Positions 17,367-25,295 of a DNA stretch of 64,000 bases are shown here, piece by piece; position 1 is the first letter of the stretch; every line of letters starts with the position of its first letter. Both the position numbers and the translations under genes were made by a program. The notes beneath the pieces are model-generated. The model was not told the DNA's origin. It made no database searches and worked only from the letters and a program-made list of their open reading frames with translations. The stretch spans positions 1 to 64,000 of the forward strand of contig NZ_NIRS01000006.1 of the NCBI RefSeq assembly GCF_002934665.1, read 5' to 3'. The DNA comes from Pseudomonas laurylsulfatiphila. Its GTDB lineage: Bacteria; Pseudomonadota; Gammaproteobacteria; Pseudomonadales; Pseudomonadaceae.

Positions 17367-17618
17367 ATGAAAGAAGCCGCCCTTCGTGCTGTCGTACATC
17401 GCTACATCAGCCGCCTGCTGGAAGGCCGGGATGACTTCGACGACAACGCCAGCCTGGCGCAGTTGGGATTGGACAAAAAAGATATCGAAGATCTGATCTT
17501 CCATCTGGAAGATGAACTGGGTGTCACGGCGTTTACCGTGGAAGAAGACCGGATGCTCAAGACCGCCAGGACAGCGAATGATTTGAGCCGGTTCTTGCTG
17601 GAGATCGGGCGGCATTGA
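17367..17618 (+). CDS. Acyl-carrier-like protein lacking the attachment serine
   Basis: An 83-residue acidic protein with the four-helix acyl-carrier pattern (helix 1 MKEAALRAVVHRYISRL; helix 2 DIEDLIFHLEDELG). At the phosphopantetheine position the family motif D-S-L is D36-K37-K38, so the attachment serine is missing and the protein should not carry acyl chains in the usual way. I chose ATG 17367 because residues encoded upstream look non-coding (Cys/Gln/Pro-rich). It follows the hydrolase gene by 70 bases. It could be a structural or regulatory relative of ACP. Fold assignment comes from pattern only. Confidence 0.65.
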   Translation: MKEAALRAVVHRYISRLLEGRDDFDDNASLAQLGLDKKDIEDLIFHLEDELGVTAFTVEEDRMLKTARTANDLSRFLLEIGRH

Positions 17619-17642
17619 GGCTGAGTTGCGAGCATTGCACTT

Positions 17643-17787
17643 TGTGGCGAGGGAGCTTGCTCCCGCCGACCGATCCGCGTCCGGGCGCAGCAGTCGAAAA
17701 ACTGTAATCAAGTGATGATGCCTGATGCAGCTCAGTGGTATTTGGGGCCGCTTCGCAGCCCAGCGGGAGCAAGCTCCCTCGCCACAG
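17643..17787. repeat. REP-type inverted pair (TGTGGCGAGGGAGC family)
   Basis: Facing copies of TGTGGCGAGGGAGCTTGCTCCC and its complement, about 100 bases apart. This is a third element family in the window, different from the GTGGGAGCGAGC and TAGGAGCTGCCG types. It lies between the acyl-carrier-like gene and the convergent 42-aa ORF. Confidence 0.85.
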
Positions 17788-17837
17788 TAAGCCCCCTTGC
17801 CACAGAAAGCCCTTCATCAGTCAGGTAGCAGCAGCCA

Positions 17838-17966
17838 TTACCGGCGTCGTTGCTGGCGCCGACGTTGCTCGTCGTCAGTACGAACAGGCACGGGTTGCAG
17901 AGGCGGTTCGATCAAGCCGAGCGCCACGCCCAGGTCATGCAGCCAGTTTTGGATTTTCTCTTTCAT
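17838..17966 (-). CDS. PA1414-family 42-aa protein; possible SicX-type dual RNA locus
   Basis: A 42-residue protein (start MKEKIQNWLHDLGVALGLIE, Arg-rich end QQRRR) with a good ribosome site (AAGGGGG, 4 bases before ATG 17966). It matches the small PA1414 family I remember, and the neighbours match: gbu locus on one side and a LysR regulator on the other, as in P. aeruginosa PA1413-PA1422. In P. aeruginosa this locus gives the low-oxygen-induced small RNA SicX. A possible -10 box (TATTAT) lies at 18024-18029 on this strand. I did not find a convincing Anr box, so oxygen control is not supported by sequence alone. Confidence 0.7.
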   Translation of the reverse strand: MKEKIQNWLHDLGVALGLIEPPLQPVPVRTDDEQRRRQQRRR

Positions 17967-18101
17967 GGTGCCCCCTTCAGGGTAGTGCCGAGCGGCCAAA
18001 ATTCTGTAGCCCCTTCGCACTGATAATAGTCCGAAGTCCTACGCAATGCTCGTGCAAAGTCGCAATGATCTGTTACTGAATCCATCACAATCAGCCGGCG
18101 T

Positions 18102-18995
18102 TCAGGCAATTTCCCGCGCCTGCACCGGTGTCGACGGAAAAACCGCCTGTTGCTGCTCGATCCAGGCATTCAGGTTGGCCCCGACCATGCCCTTGCGCCA
18201 CATCAGCCAGGTGGTCGCGCTGGCAAACGGTTCGGCCAACGGGTGCACGGCCACACTCTCGCGGCCCGGCAGGCTGGCGAGCATCGATTCCGACATCAGC
18301 GCCACACCGGAACCGGCAATCACACACGCAAGCATTCCCGGATAGGACTCGATCTCCATCGCCCGGCCCATCGCCGCATGGTCATGGGCGAACCAGGCCT
18401 CCAGGCGCATGCGGTAGGAGCAGCCCTGGCGAAAGGTGAACACCGCCCGACCTTCCACATCCAGCGCGTTGCGCACGGGCGGATGATCGGCCTCGCTGAT
18501 CAGCACCAGACGCTCGTCGCACAAGGGCACACCGTCGAGCCCGGCCAGTTCCATAGGCCCATCCACCAGCGCCGCATCGAGTCGACCGGTGAGCAGGCCT
18601 TCGAGCAATTCACCGCTGGGACCGGATTGCACTTGCAGGTTCACCGCCGGATACAAGCGGTGATAGCGCGCCAATAGCCCCGGAAGGTGAATAGCGGCCG
18701 TGCTGTACATGGTGCCGAGCACGAAGTCGCCCGCCGGCTGCCCGCCCTGCACGGCCGCGCTGGCTTCGTCGCGCAGCGCAAACAGCTTGGCGGTGTAGTC
18801 CAGCAGGACTTTTCCCGCAGGCGACAGCTGCAAGCGCTGACGCTCGCGCAGGAACAGTTCTACACCCAGTTGCTCTTCCAGCTGTTTGAGCCGGGTCGAC
18901 AGGTTCGACGGCACTCGATGCAGCCGTTCGGCGGCCCGGGTGATGGACCCTTCCTCTGCCACCGCCTGGAAGATGCGCAATTGGCTGAACTCCAC
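18102..18995 (-). CDS. LysR-type regulator divergent from an MFS gene
   Basis: A 297-residue regulator with an N-terminal helix-turn-helix (about residues 1-60, FSQLRIFQAVAEEGSITRAA) and an effector domain. I chose GTG 18995 because GGAG lies 6 bases upstream (GGAGAATATC); the TTG at 19007 overlaps that site. It is divergent from an MFS transporter gene 104 bases away, the usual arrangement for a LysR protein and its target. The inducer is unknown. It may correspond to PA1413 by position. Confidence 0.85.
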   Translation of the reverse strand: MEFSQLRIFQAVAEEGSITRAAERLHRVPSNLSTRLKQLEEQLGVELFLRERQRLQLSPAGKVLLDYTAKLFALRDEASAAVQGGQPAGDFVLGTMYSTAAIHLPGLLARYHRLYPAVNLQVQSGPSGELLEGLLTGRLDAALVDGPMELAGLDGVPLCDERLVLISEADHPPVRNALDVEGRAVFTFRQGCSYRMRLEAWFAHDHAAMGRAMEIESYPGMLACVIAGSGVALMSESMLASLPGRESVAVHPLAEPFASATTWLMWRKGMVGANLNAWIEQQQAVFPSTPVQAREIA

Positions 18996-19099
18996 GATAT
19001 TCTCCAAAAAAGAACAAGTTACTCACTATTATTCATTTTTAAAGAAAGTCAATCAGCCCTAGCCTGACGGTCATCGATCCTCTGAACGGTATCCAGACC

Positions 19100-20281
19100 A
19101 TGTCGCCCCTGATTCGCTTATCCGCCAGTTTCGTTGCCCTGATGATGGCCATGGGCATCGGCCGTTTTGCCCTGACGCCGCAACTGCCACATCTGCTCAG
19201 CGAAGGTCAGATCGACCTGACCGCCGCCGGGCTGATTGCCGCCGCCAACTACCTCGGTTATTTCATCGGCGCGGTGGACGCCATGTTTTCCCGGCGTCCC
19301 GCGCAAGTGCGCCGGCGCTTGCTGGGCGGGTTGTGGCTCTGCGTGGTGCTGACCCTGGCGTCGTTCTGGGCCAACGGGTTCTGGTCGCACCTGCTGCTGC
19401 GCTTCGGCACCGGTGTGGCCAGCGCCTGGGTGTTGGTGATGATCACCGCACTGAGCCAGCCGCTCGCGGCGGCGGCCGGTCGTCCCCGGCTCGGCGCTCT
19501 GGTCTTCGCCGGACCGGGCCTGGGGATTTTTCTCACAGGTTTGTTGGCCCTGGGCTCAAATCTGCTGGGCCAGACTTCCGCCACCTTGTGGCTGGTGTAC
19601 GCCGCTGCAGGGCTGGCGATGCTGCTGGGAATTCTGCCGTTCCTGCCGCAAGCGAGCGCAACCGCGACCGCTGCGCCCGGCGCAAGCGCACCGGGCACTC
19701 AAGGCATCGCTCGCCTGGGCTTGATCTACGGCTTGTACGGGTTGGGCTACATCATCCCGGCGACCTTCCTGTCGCAAATGGCCAATGCGCAATTCCAGGG
19801 TCAATGGCAGGCCGACCTGTTCTGGCCGTGCTTCGGACTTGCGGCGGCTACGGGTGTGTTGCTGGTGAGTCTGCGTCGCCATAAAGCGGGCGCAACGCGG
19901 CGCTGGTTGATGGCAACGTTATGGCTGCAAGCTGCGGGCGTGTTTGCCTGCCTGCTGGCCAACGGTCCGGGGCTGGCATTGGGTGTGATCCTGTGTGGCA
20001 CGCCGTTCCTGGCCTGCATGCAACTGGTGATCCAGCGTTCCCGGGAACTGGCTCCCCATGCCACCCAACGCAATGCCGGCCTGCTGACGGCCTGTTTTGC
20101 CGTGGGTCAGCTCAGCGGGCCATTGCTGGCGGCGCTCAGCAGTCATTTCAGTGGCGGCTTGCAGCCGGCACTAGTGGTCGCTGGCTGCGGCTTGCTGATC
20201 GCCGGCGGTCTGTTGCTCGCACCGGTCAGTGCTGCCCCAGAGCCTTGCGCAAACGACGGCGCAGCCACTGCTCAGCGCTGA
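19100..20281 (+). CDS. MFS transporter (YbfB/YjiJ family)
   Basis: A 393-residue inner-membrane protein with 12 predicted helices. The beginning (ALMMAMGIGRFALTPQLP) is the hallmark of the YbfB/YjiJ family of major facilitator proteins, whose substrates are mostly unknown. It is divergent from the LysR gene and is probably controlled by it. Its last 56 bases overlap the 3' end of the convergent DMT gene, so the two mRNAs are complementary at their ends. Confidence 0.85.
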   Translation: MSPLIRLSASFVALMMAMGIGRFALTPQLPHLLSEGQIDLTAAGLIAAANYLGYFIGAVDAMFSRRPAQVRRRLLGGLWLCVVLTLASFWANGFWSHLLLRFGTGVASAWVLVMITALSQPLAAAAGRPRLGALVFAGPGLGIFLTGLLALGSNLLGQTSATLWLVYAAAGLAMLLGILPFLPQASATATAAPGASAPGTQGIARLGLIYGLYGLGYIIPATFLSQMANAQFQGQWQADLFWPCFGLAAATGVLLVSLRRHKAGATRRWLMATLWLQAAGVFACLLANGPGLALGVILCGTPFLACMQLVIQRSRELAPHATQRNAGLLTACFAVGQLSGPLLAALSSHFSGGLQPALVVAGCGLLIAGGLLLAPVSAAPEPCANDGAATAQR

Positions 20282-21158
20282 CAAAGGTGATGCCCGCCAA
20301 CACCAGCACGGCGCCGAGGATGAAGTTCAGGCTCAGGTGCTCGCCCAACAGCACGACACCAAAGGTGACGCCAAACAACGGCGTCATGAACGAAAACACC
20401 GCGAGGTTCGCCGCCAGGTAACGGCGCAACAGCCAGAACCAGACCAGGTAACTGAAGAACGACACGACCACGCCCTGAAACAGCACACTGGTGACCGCCA
20501 CGGTGGTCAGGCTGACATGGGTGATCTGGCCGCTGAGCAGCGCGATCAACAGCAAACCGAAGAAACCGACAATCAATTGATAGAACAGCGTCAGGGTCAC
20601 CGGCGCTTCCGACAGACGCGAGGCGCGCACCACTACCGTGGTCGCGCCCCAGGCGGCCCCCGCCAGCACCCCCAAGGCATCGCCCATCAACATGCGGTAA
20701 TCAAGGTTGTCCCAGGACACCCCGCCGGCAAACGCGATGGCAATCCCGATAAAGGCCAGGACAATCCCCAGCCATTGCAGGGGTCGCAAACGCTCACTGG
20801 GCAATAACCAGTGCACACCCAATGCCGTGAAGATCGGCGCGGTGTAGAGGAACACCGACATGTGCGCCGCCGTGGTCAGTTGCAGGCCTTCGGAAATGAA
20901 GAAGAACTCCAGGCCGAACAAGGCACCGGCCAGCAGACCGCCGCGCCAGGTCGTACTCACCTGGTTCCAGCCGCCCTTCCAGCAGATCAGCAGCCCGACC
21001 AGCAACGCCGACATGCCGGAACGCCCGGCCGCCTGCATCACCGGCGCAATATCAGCCGCCGCCCACTTGATCATCACCTGCTGAACGCCCCAGATCAGGC
21101 ACAACCCGACCATCACTTGCAGGGCAAACCCGTCGGTACTGCGCCGGGTGGCGCTCAC
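20226..21158 (-). CDS. EamA/DMT-family transporter
   Basis: A 310-residue inner-membrane protein with ten hydrophobic helices in two EamA halves (about residues 15-145 and 160-295). Family members export amino acids or other metabolites, and the substrate here is unknown. I chose GTG 21158 because GAGG lies 7 bases upstream; further upstream sequence does not look like a membrane protein start. The 3' end overlaps the MFS gene by 56 bases in convergent orientation. Confidence 0.85.
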   Translation of the reverse strand: MSATRRSTDGFALQVMVGLCLIWGVQQVMIKWAAADIAPVMQAAGRSGMSALLVGLLICWKGGWNQVSTTWRGGLLAGALFGLEFFFISEGLQLTTAAHMSVFLYTAPIFTALGVHWLLPSERLRPLQWLGIVLAFIGIAIAFAGGVSWDNLDYRMLMGDALGVLAGAAWGATTVVVRASRLSEAPVTLTLFYQLIVGFFGLLLIALLSGQITHVSLTTVAVTSVLFQGVVVSFFSYLVWFWLLRRYLAANLAVFSFMTPLFGVTFGVVLLGEHLSLNFILGAVLVLAGITFVSAEQWLRRRLRKALGQH

Positions 21159-21250
21159 CGGAACACCTCGAAGACACAATCCATGGCAAAGACTCGGCAG
21201 TAAAAGCAAAACCCCGGCTGTCGATTATCAACCAGAGGGCCGGTAATAAC

Positions 21251-21326
21251 CCTGTAGGAGCTGCCGAAGGCTGCGATCTTTTGATCCTTAAAATCAAGAT
21301 CGCAGCCTTCGGCAGCTCCTACAGGG
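21251..21326. repeat. REP-type inverted pair (TAGGAGCTGCCG family)
   Basis: Compact facing copies of CTGTAGGAGCTGCCGAAGG with the GCTGCGATCTTTTGAT core and almost no loop. It lies between the DMT gene start and the 3' end of the CvfB-like gene. Confidence 0.9.
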
Positions 21327-21337
21327 GCAGAGTGGGA

Positions 21338-22174
21338 TCAACTCAGATCAATGCGATCGGCATGAATGACAATCTGGCCATTCTTGTACAGCGCGCCAAT
21401 GGCCTTCTTGAAGTTGCCCTTGCTGACACCGAACAGACTGCTGATCAACGCCGGATCGCTCTTGTCGCTCACGGCCAGGGTGCCGTTGTTTTCACGCAAC
21501 TTGGCGAGGATCTTCGAGTTCAGGCTGGTGGCCGCTTCCTGGCCGACCGGCTGCAGGCTCAGGCTGATCTTGCCGTCGGCGCGAACTTCCTTGATGAAAC
21601 CCTTTTCTTCTTTACCGGCGCGCATGAACTTGAAGATTTCGTTCTTGTGGATCAGGCCCCAATGCTTGTTGTTGATAATGGCCTTGAAACCCATGTCCGT
21701 GGCTTCGGCCACCAGCAAGTCCACTTCCTGGCCAGCCGTGTAGTTGGCCGGGGTCTTGTCCAGGTAGCGGTCCAGGCGCGCGGTCGCGGTGATGCGGCGG
21801 GTATGCTTGTCGAGGTAGACGTGTACCACCACATACTCGCCCGCCGTCATCTGACGCTTCTCTTCGGAGAACGGCAGCAACAGGTCCTTGGGCAAGCCCC
21901 AGTCCAGGAATACGCCGATGCTGTTGACTTCAACAACTTTCAAACTGGCGAATTCACCCACTTGAACTTTTGGTTTTTCAGTAGTGGCGATGAGTTTGTC
22001 ATCGCTGTCCAGATATATAAAAACGTTGAGCCAGTCTTCATCTTCGCTAGGAATATCTTTTGGAATATAACGATTGGGCAGAAGGATTTCGCCATCCGCG
22101 CCACCGTCCAGATATAAACCGAAGTTAGTGTGTTTAACCACTTGCAAACTGTTGTAACGCCCGACTAAAGCCAT
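21338..22174 (-). CDS. CvfB-like S1-domain RNA-binding protein
   Basis: A 278-residue protein of the CvfB/YitL family: three S1-type OB folds followed by a C-terminal winged helix. Visible signs are YNSLQVVKHTNFGLYLDGG at the start (first S1), SLKVVEVNSIGVFLDWG (second), DMGFKAIINNKHWGLIHKNE (third), and SDKSDPALISSLFGVSKGNF (winged helix). In Staphylococcus CvfB affects virulence gene expression and binds RNA; the role in Pseudomonas is not known to me. ATG 22174 has GAGGG 8 bases upstream. It is an independent unit with a 360-base region upstream. Confidence 0.85.
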   Translation of the reverse strand: MALVGRYNSLQVVKHTNFGLYLDGGADGEILLPNRYIPKDIPSEDEDWLNVFIYLDSDDKLIATTEKPKVQVGEFASLKVVEVNSIGVFLDWGLPKDLLLPFSEEKRQMTAGEYVVVHVYLDKHTRRITATARLDRYLDKTPANYTAGQEVDLLVAEATDMGFKAIINNKHWGLIHKNEIFKFMRAGKEEKGFIKEVRADGKISLSLQPVGQEAATSLNSKILAKLRENNGTLAVSDKSDPALISSLFGVSKGNFKKAIGALYKNGQIVIHADRIDLS

Positions 22175-22533
22175 GTCCAATACCCTCATTGCGTGGGCGG
22201 CATTCTACCCGGTTTTAAGCGCCGCGTTCGGCCCCCGGCCCGGTGGCGCGAGAAAATCCTTTGAAGGCCTTGATTTTCACGGGCTTTCATCGCATGCCTG
22301 GCCGCTCGTCAGACCGATCCGGGCATTTACGCCATGCCCAGACAAGCGTAACTCGGCATTTTTCAAGGCATGTTCTTATTTAAAACAGCGGCTTAGACGT
22401 ATATTTCGAATATTGTCCGAGGACTGATTACCCCGACCTCACGATTATTGCGAGGGGATATTTGCCAAGCAATTATCAGGTAATTCCTGTACGATGCCTG
22501 GCCAAGTTAATTTTCTACAGGTTAATGGCCGCC
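22175..22533. other. Intergenic region upstream of CvfB-like and small-protein genes
   Basis: About 360 bases between two divergent starts. Apart from a moderately AT-rich part (about 22370-22510), where promoters would be expected, I see no clear repeat, hairpin or RNA gene. Confidence 0.5.
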
Positions 22534-22713
22534 ATGCGCGTAAAAGCATCCACCAGCAAAGCAAAGCCAGCTCCAGCCGTTGAAACCAGCGAGTCGATCA
22601 ACAGCCAGATCGCAGCGTTTCTCAAATCCGGCGGTGAAATCCAGCAAATTGCCAAAGGCGTCAGCGGCCAGACGTTCGGCCCGTCCAAGCAGATCACCCT
22701 GGGCAAAAAGTAA
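22534..22713 (+). CDS. Small conserved-looking protein of unknown function (59 aa)
   Basis: A 59-residue basic protein. The first 20 residues are Ala/Pro/Lys-rich and probably unstructured. The rest (SINSQIAAFLKSGGEIQQIAKG) looks like an amphipathic helix followed by a Gly/Thr/Lys tail. I do not recognise a function, but the composition and the GC-rich third positions look coding. The start is uncertain: ATG 22525 and ATG 22534 are in frame and neither has ideal ribosome-site spacing (ACAGG ends at 22521). A bulged hairpin follows the gene. Confidence 0.65.
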   Translation: MRVKASTSKAKPAPAVETSESINSQIAAFLKSGGEIQQIAKGVSGQTFGPSKQITLGKK

Positions 22714-22732
22714 CCCCCTCGCGTCACCTGGT

Positions 22733-22762
22733 CCCAAAGCGCTTTGAGTCTCGAAGCGCTTG
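22733..22762. terminator. Hairpin after the 59-aa gene (no T-tract)
   Basis: CCAAAGCGCTT and AAGCGCTTGG can pair around a 9-base loop with one bulged A. There is no T run after it, so it is at best a weak or Rho-assisted terminator. Confidence 0.35.
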
Positions 22763-22917
22763 GACTGGAACCCTCGTCACTACCTCCGCCCCCTTAAAAT
22801 CCATCGAAATCGACGAACGGCCTTCGCTGCCGATCATTCGCCGGTATCCTTGCACGCGTCTGGATCAAGCGTTTCAGCGGGCTCGCCAGCCTGCCCTCGC
22901 TGTTCATGGAGTGACGC

Positions 22918-23640
22918 ATGTTCAAATCTTCCTGTTTATCGGCATTGCTCGGCGGTCTGTTGGTTTGCTCCGCAGCACACGCACAAATCTTTCAGCGTGA
23001 ACTGGGTGGCTTCGACCTCAAGCTCGGCACCACCCCCACCCGCAGCATGGCCCAGGGCCTGGTCAAACCTTCGGCCGTTGGCTCGTTCCACGGAGGCCTG
23101 GACCTGAGCCACGACAGCGGTTTCTATGTGGGCCAATGGTCGCCCAGCATGGGCATCAGCCCGGGGAAAAACCTCGAGATCGACTCCTACGCGGGCTTTA
23201 AACAACCCTTCGACCAAACCCTCGGCTACGAAGTGGGCCTGATCCGCTACAGCTACCCCGAAGTCACCACCCCTGATAGCCAGGAACTGTTCGGCGGCCT
23301 GACCTTGCTCGGCAGCCGTTTCGGCATCGCCTTCAGCAATGACCCGGACAAACAGAACAACACGCTGTTCGCTGACTTGAGCGGCAATCAACCGTTCGGT
23401 GTCGGCATCAGCCTGAAATACACCACCCACCAATTCAATACGCCAGTGGCGGTGGATGGCGGGTATGTGGGCAGCTTTACCGATTGGTCGCTGAAATTGT
23501 CCCGCCCGTTCATGAGCATCGACCTCGACCTGATCTACAGTGACTCCAGCCTGAGCGGCAGCGGTTGCTCGGCCTATGCCGGGCACAACAGCCAATGCGA
23601 CGGGCTGGTGACGCTCAAGGCCGAACACGCATTCTATTGA
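22918..23640 (+). CDS. TorF-family putative porin
   Basis: A 240-residue outer-membrane protein with a signal peptide (MFKSSCLSALLGGLLVCSAAHA) and alternating beta-strand patterns ending in an aromatic residue (HAFY), as outer-membrane barrels do. The pattern GGLDLSHDSGFYVGQWSPS followed by EIDSYAGFKQPF is typical of the family annotated as TorF/TIGR02001. The substrate is unknown. ATG 22918 is preceded by GGAGTGACGC. It stands alone; the lipoprotein gene starts 77 bases later and may be co-transcribed. Confidence 0.8.
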   Translation: MFKSSCLSALLGGLLVCSAAHAQIFQRELGGFDLKLGTTPTRSMAQGLVKPSAVGSFHGGLDLSHDSGFYVGQWSPSMGISPGKNLEIDSYAGFKQPFDQTLGYEVGLIRYSYPEVTTPDSQELFGGLTLLGSRFGIAFSNDPDKQNNTLFADLSGNQPFGVGISLKYTTHQFNTPVAVDGGYVGSFTDWSLKLSRPFMSIDLDLIYSDSSLSGSGCSAYAGHNSQCDGLVTLKAEHAFY

Positions 23641-23717
23641 TCGGCTGAACTGCCGGGCCCCTCATGGGTTCACAAGAGAATCAGACCCCGAAGACTGGCT
23701 TTCGCAAGGATTCGCCC

Positions 23718-24587
23718 ATGTCCCGCTGGTTCAAACATATCGCCGTTGTGTTGACCGTTGCCCTCGCCCTCGGCGCGTGCAGCCGCGTGGGCCTGGCCTA
23801 CCGCAATCTCGATGTGATCATCCCGTGGACGCTCAGCGACTACCTGGACATGAACGGCGAGCAGAAAAGCTGGCTGGACGAACGCCTGAAGGAACACCTG
23901 AGCTGGCACTGCACCACCCAACTGCCCGGCTACCTCGACTGGCTGGACCGCTTGCAAACCATGATCGCGACCAACCAGGTCACCGATGCCGCCTTGCAGG
24001 CCCGCGCCCACGAAGCCGAACAGGCGATCACCGAAACCGCGCGGGAAATCACCCCGTCGGCCATCGAGTTGCTGCAAGGGCTGGATGACAAGCAAGTCGC
24101 CGATATGAATGAAGCCTTCGCCAAGGACCGGCGCAAGCGCCAGGAGGAATACCTCAAGCCCACCCTCGACCAGCAGATCAAGGAGCGCAGCGCGCGAATG
24201 GAGAAACGCCTGAACGACTGGCTCGGCCCACTGAGCAACACCCAGCACCAGCGGGTCATCACATGGTCCAGCGCCTTGGGTGATCAGAATACGCAATGGC
24301 TGGCCAATCGTGTCCATTGGCAGAAACAGTTCAGCGCGGCCGTTGCGCAACGCAACAGTCCGCAATTCCCACAAAGAATCGAGACACTTCTGATCAATCG
24401 CGAGAGCTTGTGGACACCCGCCTATCGTCAGGCCTTTGCCAACACCGAGGCCCAGGCACGTTCGCTGTTCGTGGATCTCATGGCTGCCAGCACACCGAGC
24501 CAGCGTGAGCGATTACTGAAGAAAATCGAGGGTGTGAGAAAGGACTTCAGTGATCTGAAGTGCCTGAAAGCGGCGAAACAAGGCTAA
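23718..24587 (+). CDS. DUF6279-type lipoprotein
   Basis: A 289-residue lipoprotein with a clear lipobox (ALALGAC, Cys at residue 20) after a short signal sequence. The mature part is helical and charged; YRNLDVIIPWTLSDYLDMN and the WHCTTQLPGYLDWL segment are what I associate with DUF6279 proteins. The function is unknown. ATG 23718 has AAGGA 7 bases upstream, so sequence upstream is not part of the protein. It could be in one unit with the porin gene. A REP pair follows. Confidence 0.8.
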   Translation: MSRWFKHIAVVLTVALALGACSRVGLAYRNLDVIIPWTLSDYLDMNGEQKSWLDERLKEHLSWHCTTQLPGYLDWLDRLQTMIATNQVTDAALQARAHEAEQAITETAREITPSAIELLQGLDDKQVADMNEAFAKDRRKRQEEYLKPTLDQQIKERSARMEKRLNDWLGPLSNTQHQRVITWSSALGDQNTQWLANRVHWQKQFSAAVAQRNSPQFPQRIETLLINRESLWTPAYRQAFANTEAQARSLFVDLMAASTPSQRERLLKKIEGVRKDFSDLKCLKAAKQG

Positions 24588-24603
24588 GCACAAAACAATC
24601 CCA

Positions 24604-24693
24604 TGTGGGAGCGAGCCTGCTCGCGATAACGGTCTCGCATTCAAAACCAATCTTGAATGTGATGGCCTCATCGCGAGCAAGCTCGCTCCCACA
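24604..24693. repeat. REP inverted pair (GTGGGAGCGAGC family)
   Basis: Facing copies of GTGGGAGCGAGC...TCGCGA about 40 bases apart, between the convergent lipoprotein gene and the 130-aa gene. It can form a long hairpin that would separate the two transcripts. Confidence 0.9.
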
Positions 24694-24708
24694 GGGTATA
24701 CGCGTACA

Positions 24709-25101
24709 TCAGGCAATCTGCGCCTTCGACGCCACCTGATCAAACGTCATCTCATCCAGCGCATCTTCCTGCTCATCGAGCACCTGCCGCGGGTGATCAT
24801 TACCGGGAATACTGCTGTCGAGCAGGCTCAATAAACGCGAACCCCGCGCCGTCAGAATGTAATTGGCACCCGTACCACCTTCGTCCTCCGGTCGCGGCTC
24901 GATATAGCCACGCGCCAGCAGTAGTTTTTCGTAATCGCCAGCCACCGTTTTCAAGTGATCAAGATTTTCAATCGACTCGCCTTCCGCAGCCTTCTGCGCC
25001 GCATGCTGTTCGGCGTAAGGCCGCGGCGTGAAGTTGTGGCCCGCGCTGTTTTGCGCTTCATGCAGCAAGCGCTCAATCAAGTCCCAGTTGTAAGTCGTCA
25101 T
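24709..25101 (-). CDS. Hypothetical protein with DUF2513-like winged-helix pattern
   Basis: A 130-residue soluble protein. The first part (MTTYNWDLIERLLHEAQNS), the central VAGDYEKLLLARGYIE and the ILTARGSRLLSLL segment resemble DUF2513-type winged-helix proteins that occur near phage and plasmid genes, but I cannot be sure. The C-terminal 35 residues are acidic. It stands alone between a REP pair and the divergent DUF899 gene. No function is assigned. Confidence 0.65.
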   Translation of the reverse strand: MTTYNWDLIERLLHEAQNSAGHNFTPRPYAEQHAAQKAAEGESIENLDHLKTVAGDYEKLLLARGYIEPRPEDEGGTGANYILTARGSRLLSLLDSSIPGNDHPRQVLDEQEDALDEMTFDQVASKAQIA

Positions 25102-25295
25102 CCTGATTCAACCTCCGGTGTCCGTTCGATGGATGCCCGTGCAGTTGAACGGGCCTTACAGGTTGTGACCGGTACGCCCGACAGCCGTTCAGACGGCCTT
25201 TCGCTGGCGACCGACCGGCGGTATGTCGAAACCCACCCAAGCCAAACGACTAGGCTGTGTACGTCACCTCCCAGCCCCACGCAGGAGAAAACAAC

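Noticed and set aside
18024..18101. Anr (FNR-type) box upstream of the PA1414-like ORF
   Set aside because: No TTGAT-N4-ATCAA match was found at the expected distance; only poor partial matches, so it was not annotated.
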